Origin: Stenotrophomonas sp. BIGb0135
GTDB lineage: Bacteria; Pseudomonadota; Gammaproteobacteria; Xanthomonadales; Xanthomonadaceae
NCBI RefSeq assembly: GCF_024810105.1
Contig: NZ_JANUDX010000013.1
Span: 1 to 64,000 of the forward strand
Reading direction: 5' to 3'
DNA length: 64,000 bases
The first letter of the stretch is position 1. The number at the start of each line of letters is the position of its first letter. This document shows positions 32,041 through 42,900 of the stretch, one piece after another. The notes below the pieces were generated by a model. It had not been told where the DNA came from, made no database searches, and saw only the letters and a list, made by a program, of their open reading frames with translations. A program made the translations under genes and the position numbers.

Positions 32041-32494
32041 ACGCGCGCGGCTTGAGTTTCTGCACGCGGTAGAAGGTGTGGTCGCCGATCGTGGCCACCT
32101 GGTAGGCGTTGCGCCAGCTCGGGTTGGCGATCGACAGCGCGGCGAAGTGGCTCGCCCCGGGCACGATCTCCTTGCGCTCACCGGCCGGCAGGGCCCAGTT
32201 GCGTTCGGCATCGAAGGCCACGGTCATCGCTTCCTGCCAGGCGTCCGCGTTGCCCAGCTGGGTGCCGGGGGCGACGATGGTCGGGGCGAACTGCTTGCGC
32301 GCGGTGACCACCTTGCACATCGAGTCGCCCCACAGGCCGCTGTCCAGCCGGCGCAGGGCCACCTCCGCGACGGCTTGCTGGCCGCGCAGGGTCTGGTCAC
32401 GCGCTTCGAGGTAGACGGTCGTGCTCAGGCACAACGAATCGGCGGCAGGCTGCGGCAACAACTGTGACAGCCAGAGAATCCAGGCCAGTTTCAT
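32036..32494 (-). CDS. SleB-type cell wall hydrolase
   Basis: The 152-residue secreted protein has a signal peptide (LAWILWLSQLLPQPAADS) and the Hydrolase_2/SleB core: TVYLEARDQTLRGQQAVAEV with the catalytic Glu, then DSMCKVVTARKQFAP and GASHFAAL. Such enzymes are lytic transglycosylases or amidases acting on peptidoglycan. AAGGAG eight bases before the ATG supports the start at 32494; an in-frame extension upstream gives no signal peptide. gst follows downstream on the same strand. Confidence 0.8.
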   Translation of the reverse strand: MKLAWILWLSQLLPQPAADSLCLSTTVYLEARDQTLRGQQAVAEVALRRLDSGLWGDSMCKVVTARKQFAPTIVAPGTQLGNADAWQEAMTVAFDAERNWALPAGERKEIVPGASHFAALSIANPSWRNAYQVATIGDHTFYRVQKLKPRAS

Positions 32495-32784
32495 AAATCT
32501 CCTTGCTCCGTGTGGGCCGCACCTGGCTGTCCATCCGATCGTGCGGACGGGGCGAGGGTACGACTTGGCGTCATGGGGAGGCGGCCATCGGGGCCGCCCG
32601 GGAGCGGACCCGAACAAGACGTGGGGTCCGCGCGCTCACTCGAACTGGGTGGTGAGCGGGAAAGTTGGCGCACGATAGGGGGCCATTTCCCAATGCATCC
32701 TGAACCCGAAGGCTTGACATTCAGGTTCGGAGCGGGGCCCGGATCGCGTTCACGGGCCCGTATTCAGGTCGCTGTCGGGCGCCC
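32495..32784. other. 290-base gap with several stems, no gene seen
   Basis: No coding sequence is supported. The gap holds a perfect GGCGGCC/GGCCGCC stem (32580-32598) and a GCGGACCC/GGGTCCGC stem (32604-32631). It lies between the end of fadH and the start of the SleB-type gene, both on the minus strand, so the stems may belong to fadH termination or to the hydrolase promoter region. Confidence 0.4.
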
Positions 32785-35608
<2,824 letters not shown>

Positions 35609-35716
35609 GGCGACATCACCGGGAGGGCCCTTGAATGTAGGTCGGGCGGGGGAGGGCCGACAGATACAGATAGGTGGCAATGTGCGCCGACAGCCGCGGT
35701 CGGCGCGCGGGTGCCG

Positions 35717-36742
35717 TCACTCCCAGCCGGACAGCACCAGCTTGCCGATCGTGCTGCCGCTTTCCAATTGGCGGTGGGCCTGGCGCAGGTTGGCCGCATT
35801 GATCACGCCCAGGTGCGCACTGCGCGTGCTGCGCAGCGCGCCGGCGTCGACCAGGCTGGCTACCCGGCTCAGGATGCGGTGCTGTTCGATCCTGTCCGCA
35901 GTGCGGAACCTGGCGCGGGCGAACATGAATTCCCAATGGATCCCGATGCACTTGGCCTTGTACAGGTCGCCGATGCGCACTGCATCGCGCGGCTCGACGA
36001 TCAGGCCCACATGCCCCTGCGGGGCCAGCAGCTCCCCCAGCACGTCCCAATAGCGGTCGGTGTCGGCGAGGTTGAGGGCGACATGCACATGCGCGATGTC
36101 CAATGCCTGCAGCTGGGCGGGCAAGGGGTGGCGATGGTCGATCACGTGGTGGGCGCCCATCTGCCGGCACCACTGCGCGGAGGCCTCGCGTGAGGCGGTG
36201 GCCACCACGGTGAAGCCCGCGTGGCGCGCCAACTGGATCGCGATCGAGCCCACGCCGCCGGCGCCGCCGATGACCAGCAGTACCTGGCCGGCATGACGGC
36301 GGTCATCGAACTGTAATGGCATGCGCTGGAACAGCAGTTCCCACGCGGTCAACGCGGTCAGCGGCAATGCGGCGGCATCGGCGAAATCCAGCGTGGCCGG
36401 CTTGCGCCCCACCAACCGCTCATCCACCCATTGCCACTGCGCGTTGCAGCCGGGACGGGTGACATCGCCGGCGTAATAGACTTCGTCACCGGGCAGGAAC
36501 GCGGTGACCTCCGGCCCGACCGCGTCCACCACGCCGGCGGCGTCGTAGCCGAGGATGCGCGGCGGGTCCTCTTGCTGCGCGCGCGGCGCGCGTTGTTTGG
36601 TGTCCACCGGGTTGACCGATACCGCGTGGACGCGGATCAGCAGATCCGCGCCGGTGGGAATTCCCGGTGGCGGCACGTTCAGGTCGAGCAGCGAGGCGGG
36701 GTCGTCGATCGGCAGGTAACGCGTTAAACCCACGGCTTTCAT
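35717..36742 (-). CDS. Zinc-type alcohol dehydrogenase-like oxidoreductase
   Basis: The 341-residue MDR-superfamily protein matches the quinone-oxidoreductase-like group: VHAVSVNPVDTKQR at residues about 43-56, GYDAAGVVDAVGPEV, and the NAD(P)-binding GGAGGVGSIAIQLARHAG. Structural-zinc cysteines are missing, as usual in this branch. It probably reduces quinones or enones. The start at 36742 is preceded by GGGAG. Its upstream region carries a palindrome overlapping a TATGAT box, so it is likely controlled by a repressor. Confidence 0.82.
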   Translation of the reverse strand: MKAVGLTRYLPIDDPASLLDLNVPPPGIPTGADLLIRVHAVSVNPVDTKQRAPRAQQEDPPRILGYDAAGVVDAVGPEVTAFLPGDEVYYAGDVTRPGCNAQWQWVDERLVGRKPATLDFADAAALPLTALTAWELLFQRMPLQFDDRRHAGQVLLVIGGAGGVGSIAIQLARHAGFTVVATASREASAQWCRQMGAHHVIDHRHPLPAQLQALDIAHVHVALNLADTDRYWDVLGELLAPQGHVGLIVEPRDAVRIGDLYKAKCIGIHWEFMFARARFRTADRIEQHRILSRVASLVDAGALRSTRSAHLGVINAANLRQAHRQLESGSTIGKLVLSGWE

Positions 36743-36769
36743 GGCGGCTCCCACGCAGGATTCGCATCC

Positions 36770-36784
36770 ATCATACGACCGTAT
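36770..36784 (-). promoter_or_regulatory. Operator-like palindrome and -10 box of the dehydrogenase gene
   Basis: ATACG and CGTAT form a perfect palindrome around AC (36773-36784). On the minus strand a TATGAT -10 box (36775-36770) overlaps it, 28-33 bases before the start codon. No strong -35 is visible. This is the geometry of a repressor site, as known for HxlR- or TetR-controlled quinone reductases; the regulator is not in the window. Confidence 0.4.
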
Positions 36785-36979
36785 ACAACGCTGTTCCTGC
36801 GCTGAATCAAGACGCTGCGCGTTACGCTGCGGAATAATGCGTCGGATGTGACACGCCCGGTAGGGGATGCGAAAACCCTTGTCGTTGCTGGGTCTTGCGC
36901 AATTTCATCAACCTGTATAGGGTGCCACCAGCTGGGCCGGGTAGAGGTCTGGCCGTCGTCTTCACATGTTACGTGACCG

Positions 36980-37010
36980 TTAACATCACCTTCACCCTCC
37001 TGAGCATAAT
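36980..37010 (+). promoter_or_regulatory. Candidate promoter of the OmpA-family gene
   Basis: TTAACA (36980-36985) and CATAAT (37005-37010) each match the consensus at five of six bases but are 19 bp apart, slightly long. Initiation near 37017 gives a 94-base leader, consistent with the long leaders of ompA mRNAs. The rest of the 368-base gap (36743-37110) holds no gene. Confidence 0.4.
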
Positions 37011-37110
37011 GTTCGCGGCGGTGGCGTGCTGAATCGGCAGTCTGAAAACGACGCAGGTGCTGGCCCATGCCTCTACCGGTTTCATACCCCCGAAATAGGA
37101 GCTGTACTCA

Positions 37111-38202
37111 ATGAACAAGAAGATCCTTACTGCCGCGCTGCTGGGCGGTCTGGCTTTCGCCCAGGCTGCATCGGCGCAGGATTTTGATGACCGCTGGTAC
37201 CTGACCGGTTCGGCCGGCTTCAACTTCCAGGATAGCGACCGTCTGACCAACGACGCTCCGTTCGTGACCCTGGGCCTCGGTAAGTTCATCAGCCCCAACT
37301 GGTCGCTGGACGGCGAGCTGAACTACCAGAACCCGAACTTCGATGCCAACCAGGATCTGAACTGGAGCCAGTACGGCGTCTCGCTCGACCTGCGTCGCCA
37401 CTTCATCTCTGAAGGCCGCGGCTGGAACCCCTACCTGCTGATGGGTCTGGGCTACCAGAAGTCGGAAGAAGAGTACGGCTCGCTGAACCTGAACGGTCCG
37501 CGTGAGCGCAAGGACGGCAACCTCGGCGCCAAGGTCGGTGTCGGCCTGCAGACCACCTTCGAAAAGCGCGTTGCTGTCCGCGCCGAAGTGGCCTACCGCG
37601 CTGATTTCGACGACCAGAGCGTTTCCGCTCCGGACGAGAGCTGGTTCGGCGACGTGCTGGCTTCGGTCGGCGTCGTGATCCCGCTGGGCCCGGCCCCGAC
37701 CGCTGCTGTGGTTGCCCCGGCTCCGGTGGCTCCGAGCTGCGCAGACCTGGATGACGACGGCGACGGCGTCAACAACTGCGACGACAAGTGCCCGGATTCG
37801 CAGCCGGGTCAGACCATCGGTCCGGACGGTTGCCCGGTGCCGGTCTCCATCGATCTGAAGGGCGTGAACTTCGACTTCGACAAGGCGACCCTGCGTCCGG
37901 ACGCCGTGGCGATCCTGAGCGAAGCCACCGAGATCCTGAAGCGTTACCCGGATCTGCGCGTTGAAGTTGCCGGTCACACCGACTCGAAGGGTACCGACGC
38001 TTACAACCAGAAGCTGTCGGAGCGTCGCGCCACCACCGTGTATGACTACCTGACCAAGAACGGCGTGTCCGCTTCGCGTCTGGTGGGTCCGATCGGCTAC
38101 GGCGAGAGCCGTCCGATTGCACCGAACACCAACCCGGATGGTTCGGACAACCCGGAAGGTCGTGCAAAGAACCGTCGTACCGAGCTGAACGTCCAGAACT
38201 AA
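37111..38202 (+). CDS. OmpA-family outer-membrane porin
   Basis: The 363-residue protein has a signal peptide (ALLGGLAFAQAASAQ), an N-terminal eight-stranded beta-barrel (residues about 25-195), a short Pro/Ala linker with a thrombospondin-type-3-like calcium motif (DLDDDGDGVNNCDDKCPDS, about 210-229) and an OmpA peptidoglycan-binding domain (NFDFDKATLRPDA, then AGHTDSKGTDAYNQKLSERR). It anchors the outer membrane to peptidoglycan. AGGAG precedes the ATG. Codon use is highly biased, as expected for an abundant protein. Confidence 0.93.
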   Translation: MNKKILTAALLGGLAFAQAASAQDFDDRWYLTGSAGFNFQDSDRLTNDAPFVTLGLGKFISPNWSLDGELNYQNPNFDANQDLNWSQYGVSLDLRRHFISEGRGWNPYLLMGLGYQKSEEEYGSLNLNGPRERKDGNLGAKVGVGLQTTFEKRVAVRAEVAYRADFDDQSVSAPDESWFGDVLASVGVVIPLGPAPTAAVVAPAPVAPSCADLDDDGDGVNNCDDKCPDSQPGQTIGPDGCPVPVSIDLKGVNFDFDKATLRPDAVAILSEATEILKRYPDLRVEVAGHTDSKGTDAYNQKLSERRATTVYDYLTKNGVSASRLVGPIGYGESRPIAPNTNPDGSDNPEGRAKNRRTELNVQN

Positions 38203-38229
38203 TCCTTCTGGTAGTACAGCCTCAGAAGA

Positions 38230-38258
38230 GGGCCCGGCATTGCCGGGCCCTTTTTTTT
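38230..38258 (+). terminator. Intrinsic terminator of the OmpA-family gene
   Basis: GGGCCCGGC and GCCGGGCCC form a 9-bp stem around ATT, followed by eight T. It lies 27 bases after the stop codon. Confidence 0.9.
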
Positions 38259-38314
38259 GTTCCTTTTTTCCATCCCGGGCGGCGACAAGCATGTGGCGCG
38301 CTGGTGACGCGGGT

Positions 38315-38442
38315 GTCGGTGGGTCGGGCGCTGGGGCCCCATGCCCTTGGAGGCGAAATAAAGGAGGAGGGGGCGGCCGCAGGCCGACGCCGGGGGACAT
38401 TCGCCGGAAAGGGCATGGGGCCCCAGCGCCCGACCCACCGAC
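38315..38442. repeat. Long inverted repeat, element 1 of a paired family
   Basis: Arms 38315-38348 and 38409-38442 are perfect 34-bp inverted repeats. The 60-base loop holds GGCG/CGCC as an inner stem, then AAATAAAGGAGGAGG, a GC-rich small stem and CCGGGGGACA. AAAGGAGG is a full complement of the 16S rRNA tail. The same loop sequences occur in element 2, with different arms. No open frame, transposase or target-site duplication is evident. Function unknown. Confidence 0.85.
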
Positions 38443-38485
38443 GGAAGTGAGAAAAGCCTGGTGTCGACCTCCCCACCGCAAGCGA

Positions 38486-38583
38486 GCCCCGTCGCGGTCG
38501 GTAGGCTCCTGGGCAAAATAAAGGAGGAGGCCGCCCCGCGGCCGGGGGACACTACGCCAGGGGCCTACCGGCCGCGACGGGGC
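38486..38583. repeat. Long inverted repeat, element 2 of a paired family
   Basis: Arms 38486-38510 and 38559-38583 pair at 23 of 25 positions, and the two mismatches are G-U compatible in RNA of the plus strand (T in the left arm opposite G in the right). The loop again holds AAATAAAGGAGGAGG, a GGCCGC/GCGGCC stem and CCGGGGGACA. The arm sequences differ from element 1, so the loop is the conserved part. It lies 44 bases after element 1 and about 100 bases before a promoter. Confidence 0.85.
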
Positions 38584-38685
38584 CCTTACGCTCGCGTATC
38601 ACCCGATCGAAGCCAGCGTTTAAGGGATCGAAGAAGAAATCAACAATAAATCCAACAAGTTGCCGTATTCATTGAATGTGGGATC

Positions 38686-38713
38686 TTGAAAGCCGTTGTG
38701 GCGCTGTTAAACT
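38686..38713 (+). promoter_or_regulatory. Promoter of the 38.7-40.5 kb gene cluster
   Basis: TTGAAA (38686-38691) and TAAACT (38708-38713) are 16 bp apart, with a TG one base before the -10 box. Initiation near 38720 would give a short leader before the ATG at 38746. Confidence 0.5.
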
Positions 38714-38745
38714 CGCCGCGTCACCCTATTCCCTGGATGCATCCC

Positions 38746-39255
38746 ATGCTGCGTATCGCACTGGCCGCCGTGCTCGGCCTGGCCCTGATCCCCACCGCCT
38801 ACGCAGCCGTGGATTGCTCGGCACGTGCCATCAGCGCCTCGCCGCTGCCGCTGCCGGCCACCGCCATCGCGCCGGTTGCCGAAGAGCTTTACATCCGCAA
38901 CGTCCAGCTTGGCATGCCCGCTGGCGTGCTCACCTCCAATTTCGACCAGCAGCAGTCGCTCGACCGCGTCCTGCAGCGCCTGCGCATCGACGGCTGCCAG
39001 AACATCGCCAAGGCCATGCCCGGTGCACCGGCGATCAAGGCCAACGACCCGGCCGCCTACAAGCCGGCGACCGAATTCGACAATACCCCGTGGCGCTTCG
39101 ACATGAGCCAGAACGGCAAGCGCATGACCGCCGAAGAGTTCGACGCCTGGATGAAGGCGCGCGGTGTGCGCGTGGTCAAGGCACGTCCGGTTCCCGCCGC
39201 CGCACCGGCTGCCGCCGACGCACCGGCTGACACCAAGCCGGGCGAGAAGAAGTAA
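38746..39255 (+). CDS. Secreted hypothetical protein with EFDAWMKA motif
   Basis: The 169-residue protein has a signal peptide (ALAAVLGLALIPTAYA) and no recognised function. Near the C-terminus (residues about 120-150) lies a segment shared with the gene at 40204: WRFDMSQNGKRMTAEEFDAW followed by MKARGVRVVK; 19 of 30 positions are identical between the two. The tail is Ala/Pro/Lys-rich. ATG 38746 is chosen because the promoter overlaps the longer frame; ATG 38737 is also possible. It is 22 bases before a pseudouridine synthase gene, probably the same operon. Confidence 0.7.
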   Translation: MLRIALAAVLGLALIPTAYAAVDCSARAISASPLPLPATAIAPVAEELYIRNVQLGMPAGVLTSNFDQQQSLDRVLQRLRIDGCQNIAKAMPGAPAIKANDPAAYKPATEFDNTPWRFDMSQNGKRMTAEEFDAWMKARGVRVVKARPVPAAAPAAADAPADTKPGEKK

Positions 39256-39277
39256 GCCGCGCGCTGCGCGGAGCACG

Positions 39278-40111
39278 ATGAGCACACGCCGGCCCCCCGC
39301 CGCGCCTGCATCCCGACCACGCCGCCCCGAGCGGCGTGCGTCACCGGCAAGTCCCGCGCGCAGTGACGGCGCCACGCGCCACGGCCTGGCGCGCGTCTTG
39401 TCCAAGGCCGGCCTGTGTTCACGCACCGAAGCGGCGCGCTGGATCCAGGCCGGGCGGGTCACCGTCGATGGCCGCGTCATCAACAATCCCGAATTCCCCA
39501 TTGTCGATGGGCGCCACCAGGTGCGCGTCGACGGCCAGCCGCTCGACGCTCCGCGGCGCATCCACCTCATGCTCAACAAGCCGCGCGGCCTGGTCACCAC
39601 CGCGCAGGACGAGCAGGGCCGCGACACCGTCTACCGGTGCTTCGATGGCGCGGGCCTGCCCTGGATCGCCCCGGTGGGGCGCCTGGACAAGGCCAGCGAA
39701 GGGCTGCTGTTGTTCAGCAACGACCCGCAGTGGGCGGCGCGGCTGACCGATCCGGTCACCGGCCCGGACAAAACCTACCACGTGCAGATCGACGCCATTC
39801 CCGATGCCGCCCAGTTGCAGGCGCTGTGCACGGGCGTGGAAGAAGAGGGCGAACGGCTGCGCGCGCGCCGCGCCACGCTGCTGCGCAGCGGTGAGAAGAC
39901 CGCCTGGCTGGAAGTGGTGCTCGACGAAGGCCGCAACCGGCACATCCGCCGCCTCCTCGCTGCCCTGGACATCAACGTGCTGCGCCTGGTGCGCGTGGCC
40001 ATCGGGCAGCTGCCGATGGGCGAGCTGGGCAAGGGGGCCTGGCGCGAGCTGAGCCCGCACGATCTGGATGCGTTGTATGCCGCGGCCGATGGCGCCGCGG
40101 CCCCGCCGTGA
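39278..40111 (+). CDS. RsuA/RluB-family pseudouridine synthase
   Basis: The 277-residue protein starts with a basic disordered tail, then an S4 RNA-binding domain (LARVLSKAGLCSRTEAARWI, residues about 33-52) and the catalytic domain: PVGRLDKASEGLLLFSND holds the catalytic Asp, and GRNRHIRRLLAAL the RNA-binding motif. Members modify single uridines in 16S or 23S rRNA (RsuA, RluB, RluE, RluF); the exact site cannot be told. It lies between two related secreted-protein genes on the same strand. Confidence 0.85.
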   Translation: MSTRRPPAAPASRPRRPERRASPASPARSDGATRHGLARVLSKAGLCSRTEAARWIQAGRVTVDGRVINNPEFPIVDGRHQVRVDGQPLDAPRRIHLMLNKPRGLVTTAQDEQGRDTVYRCFDGAGLPWIAPVGRLDKASEGLLLFSNDPQWAARLTDPVTGPDKTYHVQIDAIPDAAQLQALCTGVEEEGERLRARRATLLRSGEKTAWLEVVLDEGRNRHIRRLLAALDINVLRLVRVAIGQLPMGELGKGAWRELSPHDLDALYAAADGAAAPP

Positions 40112-40203
40112 CTTTCCAGCCTGCCCGTGCGTGGCAGGCAGACCGAACCGGGCAATGGATGGCCTTGTACCCGACGTTCCATTCACTACCGGGAGATTCC
40201 CCC

Positions 40204-40548
40204 ATGCACGCCAACCTCCTCAACCGCCCGCTGTTCCGCGGCGCCTGCCTGCTGCTGCCGGCCGTGCTGCTGACGGCCTGTGGCGGCCACAAGCAAACGG
40301 CCAAGGCCGATGCGCCGGTCATCGAGAACATGGTGGAAGTCAAAACGCCCGAACTCGATGGGCGCGGCAGCTACCGCTTCATGATGAGCAATGGCGACAA
40401 GAAAATGTCCGCCGATGAGTTCGACGCCTGGATGAAGGCCAATGGCATCCGCGTGGCCAAGGGCAATGGCCAGGACCGCCCGGTGGCGGCACCGGTGGTG
40501 GTGGCCAGCAAGGAACAGGCCAAGGACAAGAAGAAAAAGAAGAAGTAA
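40204..40548 (+). CDS. Small lipoprotein with EFDAWMKA motif
   Basis: The 114-residue protein has a lipoprotein signal (LLLPAVLLTACGG, Cys at about residue 21). The middle contains YRFMMSNGDKKMSADEFDAW then MKANGIRVAK, the same motif as in the gene at 38746. It ends in a Lys run (KDKKKKKK). Function unknown. It is 92 bases after the pseudouridine synthase gene and probably in the same operon. A GGGGCACG/CGTGCCCC stem (40576-40595) follows. Confidence 0.75.
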   Translation: MHANLLNRPLFRGACLLLPAVLLTACGGHKQTAKADAPVIENMVEVKTPELDGRGSYRFMMSNGDKKMSADEFDAWMKANGIRVAKGNGQDRPVAAPVVVASKEQAKDKKKKKK

Positions 40549-40664
40549 GCGGGTAACGCCGGACGTGGGTCGGCGGGGGCACGCAGGCGTGCCCCGGCCA
40601 GGTGTTCATGACACCGCTGCGGAGGGCCGCCACCCATGCGGTGGCGCCACCCGAGGGAGGTGCG

Positions 40665-41876
40665 TCAGTTCTTGATCACGCCCAGCTCGACGCCGATGCG
40701 GGTGAACGCATCGATCGCCCGGTCCAGGTGGGCACGCGTATGCGCGGCGCTGATCTGGGTGCGGATGCGCGCCTGGCCCTTGGGCACCACCGGGAAGAAG
40801 AAACCGATCGCGTAGATGCCTTCTTCCAGCAGGCGCTCGGCAAACGTCTGCGCCAACGGCGCGTCGTACAGCATCACCGGGCTGATCGGGTGCACGCCGG
40901 GCTTCACGTCGAAACCGGCGGCGGTCATCTTCTGGCGGAAGTAGGCGGTGTTCTCGGCCAGGGTGCTGCGCAGGTCGTCGGCGGCGGCCAGCATCTCGAA
41001 GGCCTTGATGCCGGCGGCGACCACGTGCGGCGGCAGCGAGTTGGAGAACAGGTACGGGCGCGAGCGCTGGCGCAGCAGTTCGATCACCTCGGCGCTGGCA
41101 CAGGTGAAGCCGCCCAGCGCGCCGCCCATGGCCTTGCCCAGGGTGCCGGTGATGATGTCGATCTTCTCCAGCACGCCCTTGACCTCGGCCGAGCCGCGGC
41201 CGGTCGCGCCGAGGAAGCCGGTCGCGTGGCACTCGTCGATGTGCACCAGCGCGTTGTACTTCTTCGCCAGCGCGGTGATCTCATCCAGCGGGGCGATGAA
41301 GCCGTCCATCGAGAACACGCCGTCGGTGGTGATCAGCTTGGTTTTGCAGCCGGCGGCATCGGCGGCCTGCAGCTGGGCTTCCAGGTCGGCCATGTCGCAG
41401 TTGGCGTAGCGGAAACGCTTGGCCTTGCACAGGCGCACGCCGTCGATGATCGAGGCATGGTTGAGTGCGTCGGAGATGATCGCGTCGTTCTCGCCCAGCA
41501 GCGGCTCGAACAGGCCGCCGTTGGCGTCGAAGCAGGCCGCGTACAGGATGGTGTCCTGCTTGCCGAAGAAGTCGGCGATCTGCTTTTCCAGCTGCTTGTG
41601 CAGGTCCTGGGTGCCGCAGATGAAGCGCACCGAGGCCATGCCGAAGCCGTGGCTGTCCAGGGCGTCCTTGGCCGCCTGGATCAGGTCGGGATGGTCGGCC
41701 AGGCCCAGGTAGTTGTTGGCGCAGAAATTGAGCACCGTGCGACCGTCGTCCAGGGTGATCTCGGCCGACTGCGGGCTGGTGATGATGCGTTCGGACTTGA
41801 ACAGGCCCTGGGCGCGGATCGCCTCCAGTTCTTCAACGTAGTGCTGGGTCAGCGGGGCGGAGGTGGCATCGCTCAT
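40665..41876 (-). CDS. kbl: 2-amino-3-ketobutyrate CoA ligase (glycine C-acetyltransferase)
   Basis: The 403-residue PLP enzyme converts 2-amino-3-oxobutyrate and CoA to glycine and acetyl-CoA, the second step of threonine degradation. The PLP Lys is in [14 protein letters not shown], preceded by [12 protein letters not shown] and [14 protein letters not shown]. The length matches the family. The start at 41876 gives [17 protein letters not shown]. In many bacteria tdh follows in an operon; here tdh lies 1 kb upstream on the same strand with a plus-strand gene between. Confidence 0.95.
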   Translation of the reverse strand: MSDATSAPLTQHYVEELEAIRAQGLFKSERIITSPQSAEITLDDGRTVLNFCANNYLGLADHPDLIQAAKDALDSHGFGMASVRFICGTQDLHKQLEKQIADFFGKQDTILYAACFDANGGLFEPLLGENDAIISDALNHASIIDGVRLCKAKRFRYANCDMADLEAQLQAADAAGCKTKLITTDGVFSMDGFIAPLDEITALAKKYNALVHIDECHATGFLGATGRGSAEVKGVLEKIDIITGTLGKAMGGALGGFTCASAEVIELLRQRSRPYLFSNSLPPHVVAAGIKAFEMLAAADDLRSTLAENTAYFRQKMTAAGFDVKPGVHPISPVMLYDAPLAQTFAERLLEEGIYAIGFFFPVVPKGQARIRTQISAAHTRAHLDRAIDAFTRIGVELGVIKN

Positions 41877-42070
41877 GGCAGGCAGTCTTCGGCACGGGAA
41901 ACCCGGGATTTTACCTGCCGGGACGCGGTGCCGGGGGGTGGGCCGCAGGCCAGGCCCGCACAAGGGCGGCAAGACAGTTGCAGACGTGATTGTTGCATCG
42001 CAATATCAATCAGGTTAAAAAACCGTAAACCACGCCGCATCCGCCCACCCACGTCCCGGAGAGACCCCGC

Positions 42071-42772
42071 ATGAACCACGCCACGCGCTGTACCGCCGCC
42101 GCTGTGCTCTGCGCCGCCCTGATCGCCCCGTTCGCCGCCAGTGCCCAGGACGAGGCCGAGTCTCCGTTCAGCTGGAACATCACGGCGGTCTCGGATTACG
42201 TCTTCCGCGGTGCGTCCCAGACCGACGAAAACCCGACCGGGCAGGCGGGCTTCACCTATACCTCGCCGGTCGGGCTGTACGCGGGCGTGTGGGGCTCCGG
42301 GGTGGACTTCGGCGCCGGCAGCCCGGATTTCGAGGTGGATTACTTCGTCGGCTACAACATCGATGTCAGCGAAAACGTCAATGTCGATGTGATGGTCAAC
42401 CGCTACACCTACCCGGGTGCCAGCGACCTTGCCTACAACGAACTCATCACCAAGACCACGTTCGCCGAGCACTACAGCGCGACGGTGGCCTACAGCAACG
42501 ATGTGTGGAATTCCGGGACCGATGGCTGGTACTACGGGGTGGGCGCGGAGTGGCCGCTGGCCCATGATTTCGCGGTGACCGCCAACCTGGGGCGCAGCAC
42601 CTTCGAGAAGGATGTCGGCAACGATTACACCGACTGGAACGTGGGCGTGAGCAAGGCGATCGGCATGGTGACCGTGGGCCTGGGCTATTACGGCACCGAC
42701 GGCAACGGCAAGGACAACTTCGGCAAGCTCGCCGACAACCGCGTGGTGCTGACCTTCTCCGTCGGCAAGTAG
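42071..42772 (+). CDS. TorF-family putative outer-membrane protein
   Basis: The 233-residue protein has a signal peptide (AVLCAALIAPFAASAQ) and the TorF-family core: SWNITAVSDYVFRGASQTDE near residue 33, YTSPVGLYAGVWGSGVDFG, then alternating beta-strand pattern to a final FSVGK. These proteins are predicted porins of unknown substrate. The gene separates kbl from tdh, on the opposite strand to both. A bidirectional terminator follows. Confidence 0.82.
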   Translation: MNHATRCTAAAVLCAALIAPFAASAQDEAESPFSWNITAVSDYVFRGASQTDENPTGQAGFTYTSPVGLYAGVWGSGVDFGAGSPDFEVDYFVGYNIDVSENVNVDVMVNRYTYPGASDLAYNELITKTTFAEHYSATVAYSNDVWNSGTDGWYYGVGAEWPLAHDFAVTANLGRSTFEKDVGNDYTDWNVGVSKAIGMVTVGLGYYGTDGNGKDNFGKLADNRVVLTFSVGK

Positions 42773-42801
42773 GCCACGGCGGGCGCGCATCGCCGGTCAT
42801 G

Positions 42802-42828
42802 AAAAAGGCGCCCGATGGGCGCCTTTTT
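42802..42828. terminator. Bidirectional terminator between the TorF gene and tdh
   Basis: AAAAAGGCGCCC and GGGCGCCTTTTT pair over 12 bp around GAT, so both strands have a U-run. It sits between convergent genes. Confidence 0.9.
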
Positions 42829-42900
42829 CGTTTCCGTGCCGGGGGCGGCCTGTGCCGGGCATCGCACCGGGAGCCGCCAGGTCACCGCCCCTGGGGGGAC

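Noticed and set aside
32580..32631. Two GC-rich stems upstream of the SleB-type gene as another copy of the 38.3 kb family
   Set aside because: Arms are only 7-8 bp and the conserved loop sequences are missing.
38443..38485. attC-like recombination site between the two inverted repeats
   Set aside because: The characteristic GTTRRRY/RYYYAAC boxes are absent, and no integrase or cassette gene is present.
38199..38552. Minus-strand frame downstream of the OmpA gene as a real protein
   Set aside because: It reads straight through both inverted repeats and the terminator; its sequence simply reflects the repeated loops.
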